From JAJEEA01 sp965116765 (GTDB lineage Bacteria; Acidobacteriota; Vicinamibacteria; Vicinamibacterales; UBA8438), in assembly GCA_965116765.1 (NCBI GenBank), contig OZ220718.1, positions 5,022,001 to 5,086,000 of the forward strand: a stretch of 64,000 bases of DNA, in the 5' to 3' direction. The notes under the pieces were generated by a model, which made no database searches, was not told where the DNA came from, and saw only the letters and a list, made by a program, of their open reading frames with translations. Position 1 is the stretch's first letter; each line of letters begins with the position of its first letter. Below are positions 1 through 8,524 of the stretch, piece by piece. Made by a program: the position numbers and the translations under genes.

Positions 1-1802
1 GTGTCGATGGCGGTGTTGAAGAGGTCGTCGCCGCCGAGGCCGTACAGGCTGGCCAGGAGCCCCGAGCCGGCGACGCCGCGCTCGGGGGTCAGGCTGCCCA
101 CCTCGCTGCTCGTCGTGAAGTCGACGTCCGCCAGATCGGCCGACGCGCCCATCACGAACACGTTGTCGCGGCCGCCCACCTCGGCCGTCGCGGTCGCCTG
201 CACGGTGGCGCCGTAGCCCGTCGCCAGCGTCCTCGTGCGGTTGTAGGCGCCGTCGCCGGCCGCGTCGAGCAGGGTGATGAAGCGTCCCGACACCAAGTCG
301 ACGAGAGGGGGCGCTTCCTCCTCGTCGTCGTCCCCGTCGTCGTCATCGTCGCCGTTGTCATCGTCGCCGTTGTCGTTGTCGTCGTCATCGTCGCCGTCGT
401 CGTCGTGCCCGTTGTCATCGTCCCCGTTGTCGTCGTGGTCGTGGTCGTCGTGGTCGTCGTCCCCGTTCTCGTCGTCGTCATCGTCGTCGTCGCCGAAACA
501 GAGCGTCTGCGCCGGGGCCCCCTCCGGCAGGGCGTCGTCCTCGCACACCCCGAACTCCGCCTCGTCGCCGTTCAGGGTGCGGCGGTCGAGGTCGCGGTAG
601 TAGCCGGTCACCTGCACCGACCAGGTGTCGGACGCCGCGACGCTGGCGCGGCCCTGCACGAACGCGAGCCGGTTGTCGGTCCGGTCGGGGAAGGTGAACA
701 CCGCGGAACGGTTGACGTCGAGCAGCTCCACCGGGGCGGGGGCGTTCCCGGTCAGGCTGGTGTCGGCGTAGGTGAAGCTGAGGCCGGCGTCCACCCCCTC
801 GTCCCGGTAGCCGACGTCGGCGAAGGCCTGCGTCACCTCGGAGGGCGAGGCGACGCGCCATCCCTCTTCCGAGAAGTGCGTCGCCCCCGTGTAGAAGGCC
901 CAGGCCCCGCGGTTGGCGCCGTACTCGGCGGTGGCGGTGTAGCGCCCGAACGATCCGCCCGAGATCTCGCCGCGGAACCCCGCGTTGTCGAACCCGTTCT
1001 TGAGATCGAGGGCGAGGGCGCCGCCGAGGGCGTTCAGCCCGTAGGTGGGGTCGGCGCCGGCGCTGAGCTGCATCCGGTCGACCGCGAACTGCGGAAACAG
1101 GTCGAACTGCACGGTGTCGCCGAACGGCTCGTTGATGCGCACCCCGTTCTGGTAGACGGCGATGCCCTGGGGCAGCCCCAGGAGCGGCGAGGCGGTGAAG
1201 CCGCGGAAGCGCAGGGTCGGCTGGAAGAGGTTCGTGGTTGCGCCCTCCAGGGTCACCGAGCCGAGGCGCTCGTTGAGGGCGTCGGCCATCGAGGCCGCTC
1301 CGCGCGCCGCGAGGTCGGCGCCGTCGATCACCGACACGGTCGCGGGGAGGCGCTCGCGGGGAATCCGGGAGCCGGGGAGGGGGGTCACGCCGACCACGTC
1401 GACCTGCTCGGCGATGGCCGCGAGGGTCAGCGTCACGTCGAGCACCAGCGGGCTCCCCGCCGTCAGCCGTACCTCTTCCTGCCGCGGGTCGAACCCGCCG
1501 AGCGTGAAGGTCACCACGTGGATGCCCGGCGGCAGCGTCAGCGAGTACCGACCGGCGTCGTCGGTGGCGGCGCCGACCGGCGCGGCCACCCCGGCCGAGA
1601 CGGCGGTGACCGTCACCCCGGGCAGGACCGCGCCCTGCGGGTCGGTGACCCGCCCGGCGAGCTCCGCCGTCTGGGCCGAGACGGCCGGCGGGCCCGCGAG
1701 GCCGAGGAGCAGGACGCCGGCGAGGAATCGGACGGGAGCCGCGTAGCGGCCATGCGATGGAGTGGCGTCGAGATCGGACTGAAGAGCATTGGGTCGCTGC
1801 AT
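1..1802 (-). CDS. TonB-dependent receptor, C-terminal end outside the window
   Basis: This is an outer-membrane receptor for energy-dependent uptake of an unidentified ligand. The ATG start at 1802 is followed by a signal peptide ending near PPAVSAQ, then a carboxypeptidase-regulatory-like domain (residues about 45-125, with AVLPGVTVTAVS and a GGFDPR turn), a plug domain (about 130-270, with VSVIDGADLAARG and YGLNALGGAL) and the start of the beta-barrel. The frame stays open to base 1, so the barrel end is missing. About 62 residues of the barrel (roughly 436-497, bases 309-495) are almost only Asp with some Gly, Asn and His, coded by GTC-type triplet runs on the plus strand. They follow a segment with two cysteines (GVCEDDALPEG and TLCFGDD). 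This would be an acidic extracellular loop, perhaps metal-binding. The ECF sigma gene starts divergently 258 bp away, so co-regulation is possible but not shown. Confidence 0.88.
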   Translation of the reverse strand, partial: MQRPNALQSDLDATPSHGRYAAPVRFLAGVLLLGLAGPPAVSAQTAELAGRVTDPQGAVLPGVTVTAVSAGVAAPVGAATDDAGRYSLTLPPGIHVVTFTLGGFDPRQEEVRLTAGSPLVLDVTLTLAAIAEQVDVVGVTPLPGSRIPRERLPATVSVIDGADLAARGAASMADALNERLGSVTLEGATTNLFQPTLRFRGFTASPLLGLPQGIAVYQNGVRINEPFGDTVQFDLFPQFAVDRMQLSAGADPTYGLNALGGALALDLKNGFDNAGFRGEISGGSFGRYTATAEYGANRGAWAFYTGATHFSEEGWRVASPSEVTQAFADVGYRDEGVDAGLSFTYADTSLTGNAPAPVELLDVNRSAVFTFPDRTDNRLAFVQGRASVAASDTWSVQVTGYYRDLDRRTLNGDEAEFGVCEDDALPEGAPAQTLCFGDDDDDDDENGDDDHDDHDHDDNGDDDNGHDDDGDDDDDNDNGDDDNGDDDDDGDDDEEEAPPLVDLVSGRFITLLDAAGDGAYNRTRTLATGYGATVQATATAEVGGRDNVFVMGASADLADVDFTTSSEVGSLTPERGVAGSGLLASLYGLGGDDLFNTAID

Positions 1803-2060
1803 ACAAGTACATTCCCCGCCGTCGCGATCCGTTCAGGGAAACGCGCGCCCGCCGGGCGGGCGGCTCGGAACGCTCTGGGGCGGCGGTGCGAAGACCGGGG
1901 AATCGCGCACGCGCGGGAGGTGCGCCGCATGCCGACCGGATCGATCGATTCCTCCACCCGCGAATCGGGCGCGCGAGAAAGGCGGGAATGAAGCTGGCCG
2001 GCTCTTGCCTGGACCCCTGTAGCGTGGCGCGCCGGCGGGTATAGACTGTCCCGAGACGGA

Positions 2061-2633
2061 ATGGCGCCTTCCATCCACGATCCGGCCCTCGAGGTGTCGA
2101 TCGGGCTCGACGAGGCCGCCGCCCCGCCTGCCGCGGTCGAGGCGAACGAAGCGGTGCTGCGGCTCTTCGACGTGCACCGCGACGGCGTGCACCGCTACGT
2201 GCGGGCCCTCGGCATCGCCGACCGCGACGCGGAGGACGTGGTGCAGGACGTGTTCCTGGCCCTGTTCCACCACCTGGCCCGCGGCCGGCCCCGCACCAAT
2301 CTCCGGGGCTGGATCTTCCGCGTGGGCCACAACCTGGCCCTCAGGCACCTGAAGCGGGAGGCGCGGCGCCGCCGGGTCGGCGCCCACCTCGTGCTCGGCT
2401 GGCCCGCGGACGCGGCGCCCAGTCCCGAGGACCGCTACGCGAGCCGCCAGAGACAGGTGCGGCTGGCCGCGGCGGTGAACGCGCTGCCGGCCCGCGAGCG
2501 GCGTTGTCTCCAGCTTCGCGCGGAAGGACTGCGGTACCGCGAGATCGCCCGCGTGCTCGGGCTGTCGCTCGGCACCGTGGCGAACACCCTGGCGCGGGCG
2601 CTCGCGCGGCTGCGACAGGTCGACGAGAGGTAG
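2061..2633 (+). CDS. ECF-type RNA polymerase sigma factor
   Basis: This 190-residue protein has the two-domain layout of extracytoplasmic-function sigma factors. Region 2 lies at about residues 35-85 (DRDAEDVVQDVFLALFHHL, then RGWIFRVGHNLALRHLKRE). A variable linker follows, and region 4 lies at about 135-185 (LPARERRCLQLRAEGLRYRE, then LGLSLGTVANTLARALARLR, the helix-turn-helix that reads the -35 element). It should direct RNA polymerase to a small regulon. The next gene, only 4 bp downstream, has a zinc-finger anti-sigma motif, so the pair is likely a sigma/anti-sigma operon. The divergent TonB receptor is a plausible target, but no promoter motif was verified. Confidence 0.9.
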   Translation: MAPSIHDPALEVSIGLDEAAAPPAAVEANEAVLRLFDVHRDGVHRYVRALGIADRDAEDVVQDVFLALFHHLARGRPRTNLRGWIFRVGHNLALRHLKREARRRRVGAHLVLGWPADAAPSPEDRYASRQRQVRLAAAVNALPARERRCLQLRAEGLRYREIARVLGLSLGTVANTLARALARLRQVDER

Positions 2634-2637
2634 CACC

Positions 2638-3741
2638 ATGTGGCGCACGACGAGACACGTCTCCGACGGCGATCTGCTGCTGCTGGATGAAGACGGGGCG
2701 CTCTCCGCCCGCCGGCGCTCGGCGCTGCACCGGCACGTCGCGGCCTGCCCGCGGTGCGCGGCGCGCCGGGCCGAGCTCGGCGCGGTGCTGGCCGAGGCCG
2801 CGGCCGGCTGCCGCGAGACGCCGGCCGGGACGTCGCCGCCGCACGTCGCCCGCGCCCGGCTCCGCGAGGCGATCGAGGTGCGGCCGCCGTCGCGCTGGTC
2901 CTTGGCGGGACGGCCGAGGGCGGCTTGGCCGCTCGCCGGGTGGTCACTCACGGGCCGGCCGCTCGCCGCCTGGTCGCCCGCCGGCTGGCCGTCCCGGCTG
3001 GCCGTCTCGGCCGTCGCCGTCGTGGCCGTCGTCGCCGCGCTCTCGTGGCCGCCCGCCGACGGGCCGGGCGCCCCCGAGCAGCCGGCGGCTCGCGGCGGCC
3101 CGGCCCACGAGGCGCCGGGGCCGGCCACCGGGGCGCCGGAGCCGGCCACCGAGGCCGCGGCCGCGTCGGCCGGCCTCGAGCGTCCCCGGCAGGACCTCAC
3201 CCCCGGCAGCGTCCTCCCCGTGGGCGTCGACGAGATCTGCGCCGGCGGCGTCACCGGCGTGCCCGCCGTTGCGGCCCCGGTCCCCCGCCAGGTGTTCGAG
3301 GCGTACGGCGTCGACTACCGCCGGGCGGCCGAGTACGAGCTCGACTTCCTCATCACCCCCGAGCTCGGGGGCGCGCCCGACCCCCGCAACCTGTGGCCGC
3401 AGCCGTACCGGGCCGGCGTGTGGAACGCCTACGTCAAGGACGAGCTCGAGCGCGAGCTCCAGGACCTCGTCTGCCGCGGCACTCTCGACCTCGCCACCGC
3501 CCAGCAGGAGCTGGCCAACGACTGGATCGCCGCCTACAAGCGCCGGTTCAACACCGACCGCCCCCTGCGCGACTACGGCCGATTCCCCCTGGCCCCGGAC
3601 GACGTCGAGGCGTGGCGATCCGAGCTCGCCGAACGGCGCCTCCTCCCCGCGGGCTGGTCGCTCGCCTCCACCCGGACGGGCGCCACGGCGCCGGCCTACG
3701 CGACCGCGGCCAGTCGCCGGTTCGAGGCGGCCGGCGGATGA
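2638..3741 (+). CDS. putative zinc-finger anti-sigma factor, single-pass membrane protein
   Basis: The first 45 residues carry the zf-HC2 anti-sigma signature, a His-x3-Cys-x2-Cys site (H33, C37, C40 in HRHVAACPRCAAR). A proline/alanine/tryptophan-rich stretch follows, then a hydrophobic segment at about residues 119-137 (AVSAVAVVAVVAALSW), and a roughly 230-residue periplasmic part that I do not recognise (it contains VFEAYGVDYRRAAEYELDFL). The role would be to hold the upstream ECF sigma factor at the inner membrane until an envelope signal releases it. The ATG lies 4 bp after the sigma stop, behind an AGGTAG-like site, so the two are surely co-transcribed. The region around 2880-3000 encodes a short repeated Trp/Ser/Leu/Gly pattern. 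The function of the C-terminal domain is unknown. Confidence 0.72.
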   Translation: MWRTTRHVSDGDLLLLDEDGALSARRRSALHRHVAACPRCAARRAELGAVLAEAAAGCRETPAGTSPPHVARARLREAIEVRPPSRWSLAGRPRAAWPLAGWSLTGRPLAAWSPAGWPSRLAVSAVAVVAVVAALSWPPADGPGAPEQPAARGGPAHEAPGPATGAPEPATEAAAASAGLERPRQDLTPGSVLPVGVDEICAGGVTGVPAVAAPVPRQVFEAYGVDYRRAAEYELDFLITPELGGAPDPRNLWPQPYRAGVWNAYVKDELERELQDLVCRGTLDLATAQQELANDWIAAYKRRFNTDRPLRDYGRFPLAPDDVEAWRSELAERRLLPAGWSLASTRTGATAPAYATAASRRFEAAGG

Positions 3742-3808
3742 CCGAACGCCTCGGCGATCCGGGTCCTCCCGCGGCCCGCGGGCGTCGGCTCCTGCTCAGC
3801 CGTGTCCG

Positions 3809-3940
3809 ATTGCCGCTGTGCTCGGCGAGGTCGGCGCGATCCTGGCGTCGGGACTCGCTCGCGGCTGCGGCGCAGTGTACTCCGAGGGCTTGAGCGACGA
3901 TCAACGAGTTCGTGGAGTGGTTTCCCTGCGTCGACAGACG
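3809..3940 (+). pseudogene. decayed C-terminal fragment of a VapC-like PIN toxin
   Basis: The translation from about 3810 reads IAAVLGEVGAILASGLARGC, then GAVYSEGLSDDQRVRGVVSL. This matches the C-terminal third of VapC PIN proteins (compare WDGAILAAARACGC, then DAVYTEDLNDGQDYGGVR, in the intact VapC at 4560). There is no N-terminal PIN half and no start, and the catalytic Asp that follows the Trp in intact copies is lost here. It is in plus orientation, as are the other accessory pieces up to 7007. It looks like the remnant of an older VapBC module. Confidence 0.55.
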
Positions 3941-4265
3941 ACAGGTCCAGGCTGTACTGGAGTCGCCCAGGCGCGTCCGGGCTACGGCGGCGTCGGCTGG
4001 TTGCGCCAGCTCGGACGACTACGGCCGCGAGTGCTGCGTCGATCTGGTCCAGCTCGTGGCCTTCCTGCATGCCACTCAGGCGGAGGCCACCGCCGCGCTG
4101 GCGCTGCAGGAGGGCGGTGCTGCGCGGCGGAAGTTCCTGGTCCGGCTGCGGCGCGAGATGTCGAAGCGCGGCACCATCCACGTACTGCGCCGCGGCGTCA
4201 GGCACGGCGCGCACAGCCTTGGAGCACGGGAATGCAAGGCGGGGTGTAGGGTCGTGATACGCTGA
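3912..4265 (+). pseudogene. hsdR: N-terminal-side fragment of a type I restriction enzyme R subunit
   Basis: The frame from 3912 includes DLVQLVAFLHATQAEATAAL, then GGAARRKFLVRLRREMSKRG and TIHVLRRGVRHGAHSL. This is the conserved early segment of HsdR proteins in the form '..FL.ATQ...RRKFL.RL..EI.KRGTIDVLR.G..HG'. It stops soon after at a non-homologous tail, and the nuclease and helicase domains (some 800 residues) are absent. A matching C-terminal HsdR piece lies at 5023-5523 on the same strand, with VapBC in between. The simplest reading is one hsdR gene that lost its middle. Confidence 0.6.
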
Positions 4266-4282
4266 AGCTGTGAGGCTGTGAG

Positions 4283-4573
4283 ATGAGGAACATCACGGTA
4301 TCGGTTGACGACAATACATATCGGCTCTCCCGGGTTCGGGCGGCGGAGCGGGACACGTCGGTGTCGGCGCTGGTGCGTGGCTTTCTCGAACGCCTGGTTC
4401 GAGAGGGAGCCGACGAGGACGGTGGGCACGGGGCGGGGGTGGAGACGGAAGCGGAACGCCGAGAGCGGCTGCTGGACGAGGTCTTCGAGGAAGTCTGCGC
4501 GACCCGCAGCGGATTCAAGGCGGCTGACAATGTCAGTCGGGAGGCACTGTACAACCGGAATGCGATTCGTTGA
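4283..4573 (+). CDS. vapB: VapB-type antitoxin, ribbon-helix-helix
   Basis: This 96-residue protein opens with MRNITVSVDDNTYRLSRVRA, then RDTSVSALVRGFLERLV, which is the strand-helix-helix pattern of ribbon-helix-helix DNA-binding antitoxins. The acidic C-terminal part (about 50-96) would wrap the toxin. It should neutralise the downstream VapC and repress its own promoter as a complex. The stop overlaps the toxin start by 14 bp, which implies translational coupling and is usual for vapBC pairs. The module sits between two HsdR fragments, in an accessory patch. Confidence 0.85.
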   Translation: MRNITVSVDDNTYRLSRVRAAERDTSVSALVRGFLERLVREGADEDGGHGAGVETEAERRERLLDEVFEEVCATRSGFKAADNVSREALYNRNAIR

Positions 4574-4985
4574 CACCAACGTGCTGATCTACGCGGTCAG
4601 TCCGTCGGCCGGGGAGGCCGGGAAGCGCCGCCGTGCGCGGGAGCTGCTGCGGGAGGGCGGTTTGGCCGTATCCGTCCAGGTGCTGCAGGAGTTCTACTCG
4701 CAGATTACGCGCTCCAGCCGGCCGGTGCCGTTGACCCATTCGCAGGCGATGAAGTTCCTCGACTCCATTCGCGAGTTTCCGGTTCAGGATGTCACCTTGG
4801 GCGTCTTTCGGGCCGGCATCGCGAACAGTCGGCGTTTCAAGGTGTCGTACTGGGATGGGGCGATTCTCGCGGCTGCGCGCGCCTGCGGCTGCGACGCCGT
4901 ATACACCGAGGATCTGAACGACGGCCAGGACTACGGCGGCGTGCGCGCGATCGATCCGTTCCGCGAGCACGGGAGGCGGACATGA
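4560..4985 (+). CDS. vapC: VapC-type toxin, PIN-domain ribonuclease
   Basis: This 141-residue PIN-domain protein has the expected acidic residues D5 (MRFVDTNVLIY), E44 (VLQEFYSQ), D99 (YWDGAILAAA) and D118 (TEDLNDGQ). VapC toxins are Mg-dependent endoribonucleases that cut tRNA or rRNA. The ATG at 4560 lies inside the end of the antitoxin gene; earlier in-frame codons would only extend into the antitoxin in another frame. All key residues are intact, so the toxin is probably functional. A decayed relative of its C-terminal half lies 0.7 kb upstream. Confidence 0.9.
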   Translation: MRFVDTNVLIYAVSPSAGEAGKRRRARELLREGGLAVSVQVLQEFYSQITRSSRPVPLTHSQAMKFLDSIREFPVQDVTLGVFRAGIANSRRFKVSYWDGAILAAARACGCDAVYTEDLNDGQDYGGVRAIDPFREHGRRT

Positions 4986-5022
4986 TGGAGTCACGCAGGC
5001 TGCTGCCCAACCCGGCCGGAAG

Positions 5023-5523
5023 GTGACCGAGGCATCGCTGAACGGTTTTCCCTCCGGTCAAATCGCCCAGAAGATCCTGCTGCCCGACGAGGACGCCGAG
5101 ATCGAGCCGGTGCCGGCCGCCGGCGGCGGACAGCGCCCCGAGCCCGAGCTGGACCGCCTCTCCAACATCCTCCAGGCGTTCAACGACCTGTTCGGCGACA
5201 TCGCCTGGGAGGACCGCGACCGCGTGGGCGAGCTCATCACCAGGACCATCCCCGCCCAAGTGGCAGCGGACACAGGAACCGCCTTCAGGAACGCCCGGCA
5301 GAACTCGGACGCCGCCAACGCCCGAATCGAGCACGACAGGGTGCTGGCCCGCATCGTGACCGGCATGGTCAAGGACGACGCCGAGCTGTTCAAGCAGTTC
5401 ATGGACAACGAGGGCTTCAAGCGCTGGATGACCGACCGGGTGTTCGAGCTGGTGCGAGCAATCGAGCGTGACATGAGGTTGTACGATGCCGAGCGGGTCG
5501 CCATGGCTGGAGGCCGACCATGA
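5023..5523 (+). pseudogene. hsdR: C-terminal fragment of a type I restriction enzyme R subunit
   Basis: The 166-residue frame contains ELDRLSNILQAFNDLFGDIA, TIPAQVAADTGTAFRNARQN, SDAANARIEHDRVLARIVTG, and KDDAELFKQFMDNEGFKRWM, then TDRVFELV. These are hallmarks of the helical C-terminal domain of EcoR124I-family HsdR subunits, which docks the motor to the HsdM/HsdS core. Nuclease and helicase domains are absent, so it cannot restrict DNA. The GTG at 5023 is only a possible start; the frame is open back to the vapC stop. Its stop overlaps the next ATG by 4 bp, so the remnant may still be translated. Whether this is a dead relic or a retained domain is open. Confidence 0.7.
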
Positions 5524-7007
5524 ACGGCTGGCGCACCACGCAATACTTGCGGGGGCTGCTTCATGAGCTCCGGGCGTTGCCCCGGGAGACGGAGTGGGTC
5601 GAGTTCAAGGAGAACCGGGCGGATCCCCAGGAGATCGGGGAGTACGTGTCGGCCCTCGCCAACTCGGCGGCGCTGGCCGGCAAGGCCGAGGCTTATCTGG
5701 TGTGGGGCGTGCGCGACGGCGATCACGCCGTCGTGGGGACGAGTTTCGACCCGGCTCGGGCGAAGAAGGGCGGCGAGGATCTCGAGAACTGGCTTCTCCG
5801 CCTTCTCGAACCGAGGATCGACTTCCGTTTCTTCCGGCTGGACACGGACGACGGACCGGTCATCGTGACGGAAATCGCCCGTGCGGCCCGCCAGCCGGTG
5901 CGCTTCGCGGGTCGGGAGTACGTCCGAGTCGGCAGCTACAAGAAGCAGCTTCGGGAGTTTCCCGAGAGGGAAAGAGCGCTCTGGCGCATCTTCGACCAGG
6001 TGCCGTTCGAAGACGGTGTTGCCGCACAACGCGTGAGCGCCGAGGATGTGCTGCTTGGACTCGACTATCCGACGTACTTCCACTTGCTTGGCATGCCCCT
6101 GCCGGACGGTCGTGCGGCCATTCTCGACGCGCTGCGACAGGAGGGGCTCATCGCGCCGTGTGCGGCCGGCGGCTTTGATGTCACCAACCTGGGCGCGATC
6201 CTGTTCGCCCGGGACCTCGGCGCGTTCCCGAGGCTGAGGCGCAAGGCGGTGCGGGTCATCGAGTACCGGGGCAGGGGACGCACGGAGGGTGTGGGAGAGC
6301 GGGAGTACGCGCAGGGGTACGCGCCCGCCTTCCAGACGATGGTTGACTACGTGAACGCGAAACTGCCCACGCGGGAGGTCATCGGCGACGCGTTTCGACG
6401 TACGCTGGCGGAGTATCCCCCGCTGGCGGTGCGGGAATTGGTGGCGAACGCGCTCCTCCATCAGGACTTCTCGGTCACCGGGGCGGGGCCGATGGTCGAG
6501 ATCTTCGAAGGCCGGATCGAGGTGACGAATCCGGGGGAGCCGCTGGTGGATGCGCGGCGCTTCCTCGACCGGCCCCCGGTGTCGCGCAACGAAGCGCTGA
6601 CCTCGCTCATGCGGCGGCTCGACATCTGCGAGGAACGTGGCGGGGGCATCGACAAGGTGGTGGCGGAGATCGAGTCCCGGCAACTACCGGCGCCGCTGTT
6701 CGAGGTGCTGCCGGGCGCGACCCGCGTGGTGCTGTTCGGCCGGAAGCCACTCGCCGACATGGACCGGTCGGAACGCGTGCGCGCCTGTTACCTGCACGCG
6801 TGCCTGAGGTACGTGGCGCGGGATTCTCTGACCAACGCGTCGCTGCGAGACCGCTTCGGCGTCCGGTCGAACAACAAGGCGATGGTGTCGCGCTACATCC
6901 GCGAGGCGGTCGACGCAGGCATGATCCGGCCGTTCGACGAGCAGGCGCCGCCGAAGATGCGGCGCTACGTCCCGTTCTGGGCCGCCGCGGCAGCGGACGG
7001 TAGTTGA
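5520..7007 (+). CDS. AlbA_2/Schlafen-like ATP-binding protein with C-terminal winged helix
   Basis: This 495-residue protein begins with an AlbA_2 (Schlafen AlbA-like) domain at about residues 15-135 (ETEWVEFKENRADPQEIGEY, VSALANSAAL, YLVWGVRDGDHAVVGTSFD). A GHKL-type ATPase-like region follows at about 300-420 (RELVANALLHQDFSVTG, NPGEPLVD, RNEALTSLMRRLDICEERGG). It ends with a helix-turn-helix-like segment (SLRDRFGVRSNNKAMVSRYI). Such proteins are annotated as putative transcriptional regulators or helicases and are often found next to type I restriction genes. That fits its ATGA overlap with the HsdR C-terminal fragment. It was probably part of the original hsd operon and is the only intact gene left from it. 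The biochemical role is unknown. Confidence 0.8.
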   Translation: MNGWRTTQYLRGLLHELRALPRETEWVEFKENRADPQEIGEYVSALANSAALAGKAEAYLVWGVRDGDHAVVGTSFDPARAKKGGEDLENWLLRLLEPRIDFRFFRLDTDDGPVIVTEIARAARQPVRFAGREYVRVGSYKKQLREFPERERALWRIFDQVPFEDGVAAQRVSAEDVLLGLDYPTYFHLLGMPLPDGRAAILDALRQEGLIAPCAAGGFDVTNLGAILFARDLGAFPRLRRKAVRVIEYRGRGRTEGVGEREYAQGYAPAFQTMVDYVNAKLPTREVIGDAFRRTLAEYPPLAVRELVANALLHQDFSVTGAGPMVEIFEGRIEVTNPGEPLVDARRFLDRPPVSRNEALTSLMRRLDICEERGGGIDKVVAEIESRQLPAPLFEVLPGATRVVLFGRKPLADMDRSERVRACYLHACLRYVARDSLTNASLRDRFGVRSNNKAMVSRYIREAVDAGMIRPFDEQAPPKMRRYVPFWAAAAADGS

Positions 7008-7012
7008 CGGGC

Positions 7013-7031
7013 GTGGCCTGGATCTGGCCAC
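7013..7031. terminator. possible hairpin terminator after the AlbA_2 gene
   Basis: GTGGCC and GGCCAC form a 6-bp stem around a 7-base loop (TGGATCT), starting 6 bp after the stop at 7007. There is no clear T run, so this is only a candidate. The rest of the gap to 7153 holds a short direct repeat of GTAGTTGAC and no gene. Confidence 0.3.
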
Positions 7032-7153
7032 GGAGCGGCGTAAAACATTGCAGTGAAAGATGTTAGGGTAGTTGACGGGTAGTTGACTGGCTGGACGACG
7101 GCACCGTGGGTTGGGGCGGGGAGCGTGCTGATGGCACAGACTGAGTGGCGGTG

Positions 7154-8524
7154 TCATCCGCGATTGCCGAGAAGGTCCCGCGCGGCACTCAGCGCCTCCT
7201 CCAGCGATGTGACCTCGCCGTCGAGCTGCCGCTCGTAGACGGCCTTCAGGATCCGGCCGATCTCCGGCCCCGGTGACAGCCCCATCTGCAACAGGTGGCG
7301 CCCGAGCAGGAGCGGAGCGGGCGCCTCGTGCTCCACGCCGAGCGCCCGGGCGCGGTCGAGGAACCAGTCCAGCGTGGCGGCGCAGTCGAAGTCGCCGGTG
7401 CGGCCGAGGCAGTCGGCCGCCGACAGCCTCGCGAGCAGCTCCAGGTCGACCTTGCGGGCGAGGCGGCGGAAGGCGCCGTCGCCGACGGGGTCGGGGCCGC
7501 GGTGCCACGTGCCGGGCTTCAGGTGGTGGGCGACGAGGCCGAGCACCTGGTGGCGGACGTCGTAGCCGGCGAGGGTGTGGACGTCCAGGCGGTCGAGGAG
7601 GGCGCGGGTGGGCGGCACGCCGGCCTCCTCGTGGCCGCGCGAGCGGATGCGGCCGTCGACGTACTCGGTGGTGGCGGGCTTGCCGAGGTCGTGGCACACG
7701 GCGGCGAGCATGAGGGTGAGCTGCTGCGGGCGGTCGAGGTCGTCGATGCGGGCGCGGGCCTCGTCGACGACCATCAGGGTGTGCACCCAGACGTCGCCCT
7801 CGGGGTGCCACTCGGGCTCCTGCTCGCAGCCGACCAGGGCCTCGAGCTCGGGGAAGAGGCGCTCGACGACCCCCAGGTCGAGGGCCAGCTCGAAGCCGAG
7901 GGACGGCCGCCGGGCCTCGAGCAGCAGCTTCTCCATCTCGCCCCGGATGCGCTCGGCGGGGAGGTCGTCGAGGGCGATGCCGCGGCAGATGCGCGCGGTG
8001 GCGTCGTCGGGGGTGAGCTCGAACCGGGCCGCGAGCTGCACGCCGCGCAGCACCCGCAGGCTGTCGTCGGCGAAGGTGGCGGGGTCGACCACGCGCAGCC
8101 GGCGGCGCTCGAGGTCGTCGCGGCCGCCGAAGGGGTCGATGTACCGGTCGCGCCGCGGGTCCCAGGCGATGGCGTTGACGGTGAAGTCGCGCCGGCGCGC
8201 GGCCTCCTTCTCGGACATCCAGGGGTCGCCGGTGACGACGAAGCCGCGGTGGCCGCGGCCCTGCTTCGACTCGGTGCGGGGCAGGGAGACGTCGACCCCG
8301 CCCACCTTGTAGACGGTGAAGCTCTGGCCGACGGTGTTGACGGGCCCGATCTCCGCGAGCAGCTCGCGCAGCCGTTCGGCCTCGATGCCGTACACCTCGA
8401 TGTCGATGTCCTTCGACTCGCGGCCGAGCAGGCGGTCGCGCACCCACCCGCCGACGTACAGGGCGCGGCCCCCGGCGTCGTGCACGCGGTCCGCTATCGC
8501 CTCCGCAATCCGGCGGTCGCTCAC
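7154..8524 (-). CDS. cca: CCA-adding tRNA nucleotidyltransferase/poly(A) polymerase family with HD domain
   Basis: This 456-residue protein has the class II nucleotidyltransferase head (GGWVRDRLLGRESKDIDIEV, with the Gly-Gly motif and the two metal-binding Asp residues of DID). The RRDFTVNAIAWDP and DPFGGRDDLERRRLRVV motifs follow, then RVLRGVQLAARF, and an HD hydrolase domain in the C-terminal half (VCHDLGKPATTEYVDG). It would add or repair the 3' CCA of tRNAs. Both tRNAs visible here already encode CCA, so repair is likelier than synthesis. The GTG start at 8524 overlaps the stop of the S9 peptidase gene (GTGA), so the two are co-transcribed. Confidence 0.9.
   Translation of the reverse strand: MSDRRIAEAIADRVHDAGGRALYVGGWVRDRLLGRESKDIDIEVYGIEAERLRELLAEIGPVNTVGQSFTVYKVGGVDVSLPRTESKQGRGHRGFVVTGDPWMSEKEAARRRDFTVNAIAWDPRRDRYIDPFGGRDDLERRRLRVVDPATFADDSLRVLRGVQLAARFELTPDDATARICRGIALDDLPAERIRGEMEKLLLEARRPSLGFELALDLGVVERLFPELEALVGCEQEPEWHPEGDVWVHTLMVVDEARARIDDLDRPQQLTLMLAAVCHDLGKPATTEYVDGRIRSRGHEEAGVPPTRALLDRLDVHTLAGYDVRHQVLGLVAHHLKPGTWHRGPDPVGDGAFRRLARKVDLELLARLSAADCLGRTGDFDCAATLDWFLDRARALGVEHEAPAPLLLGRHLLQMGLSPGPEIGRILKAVYERQLDGEVTSLEEALSAARDLLGNRG

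Noticed and set aside
274..1991. Long plus-strand frames through the start of the window, one rich in Ser, one in Val
   Set aside because: They are the antisense of the TonB receptor; the Ser/Val runs are the other strand of its Asp codons, and the receptor frame has clear domain homology.
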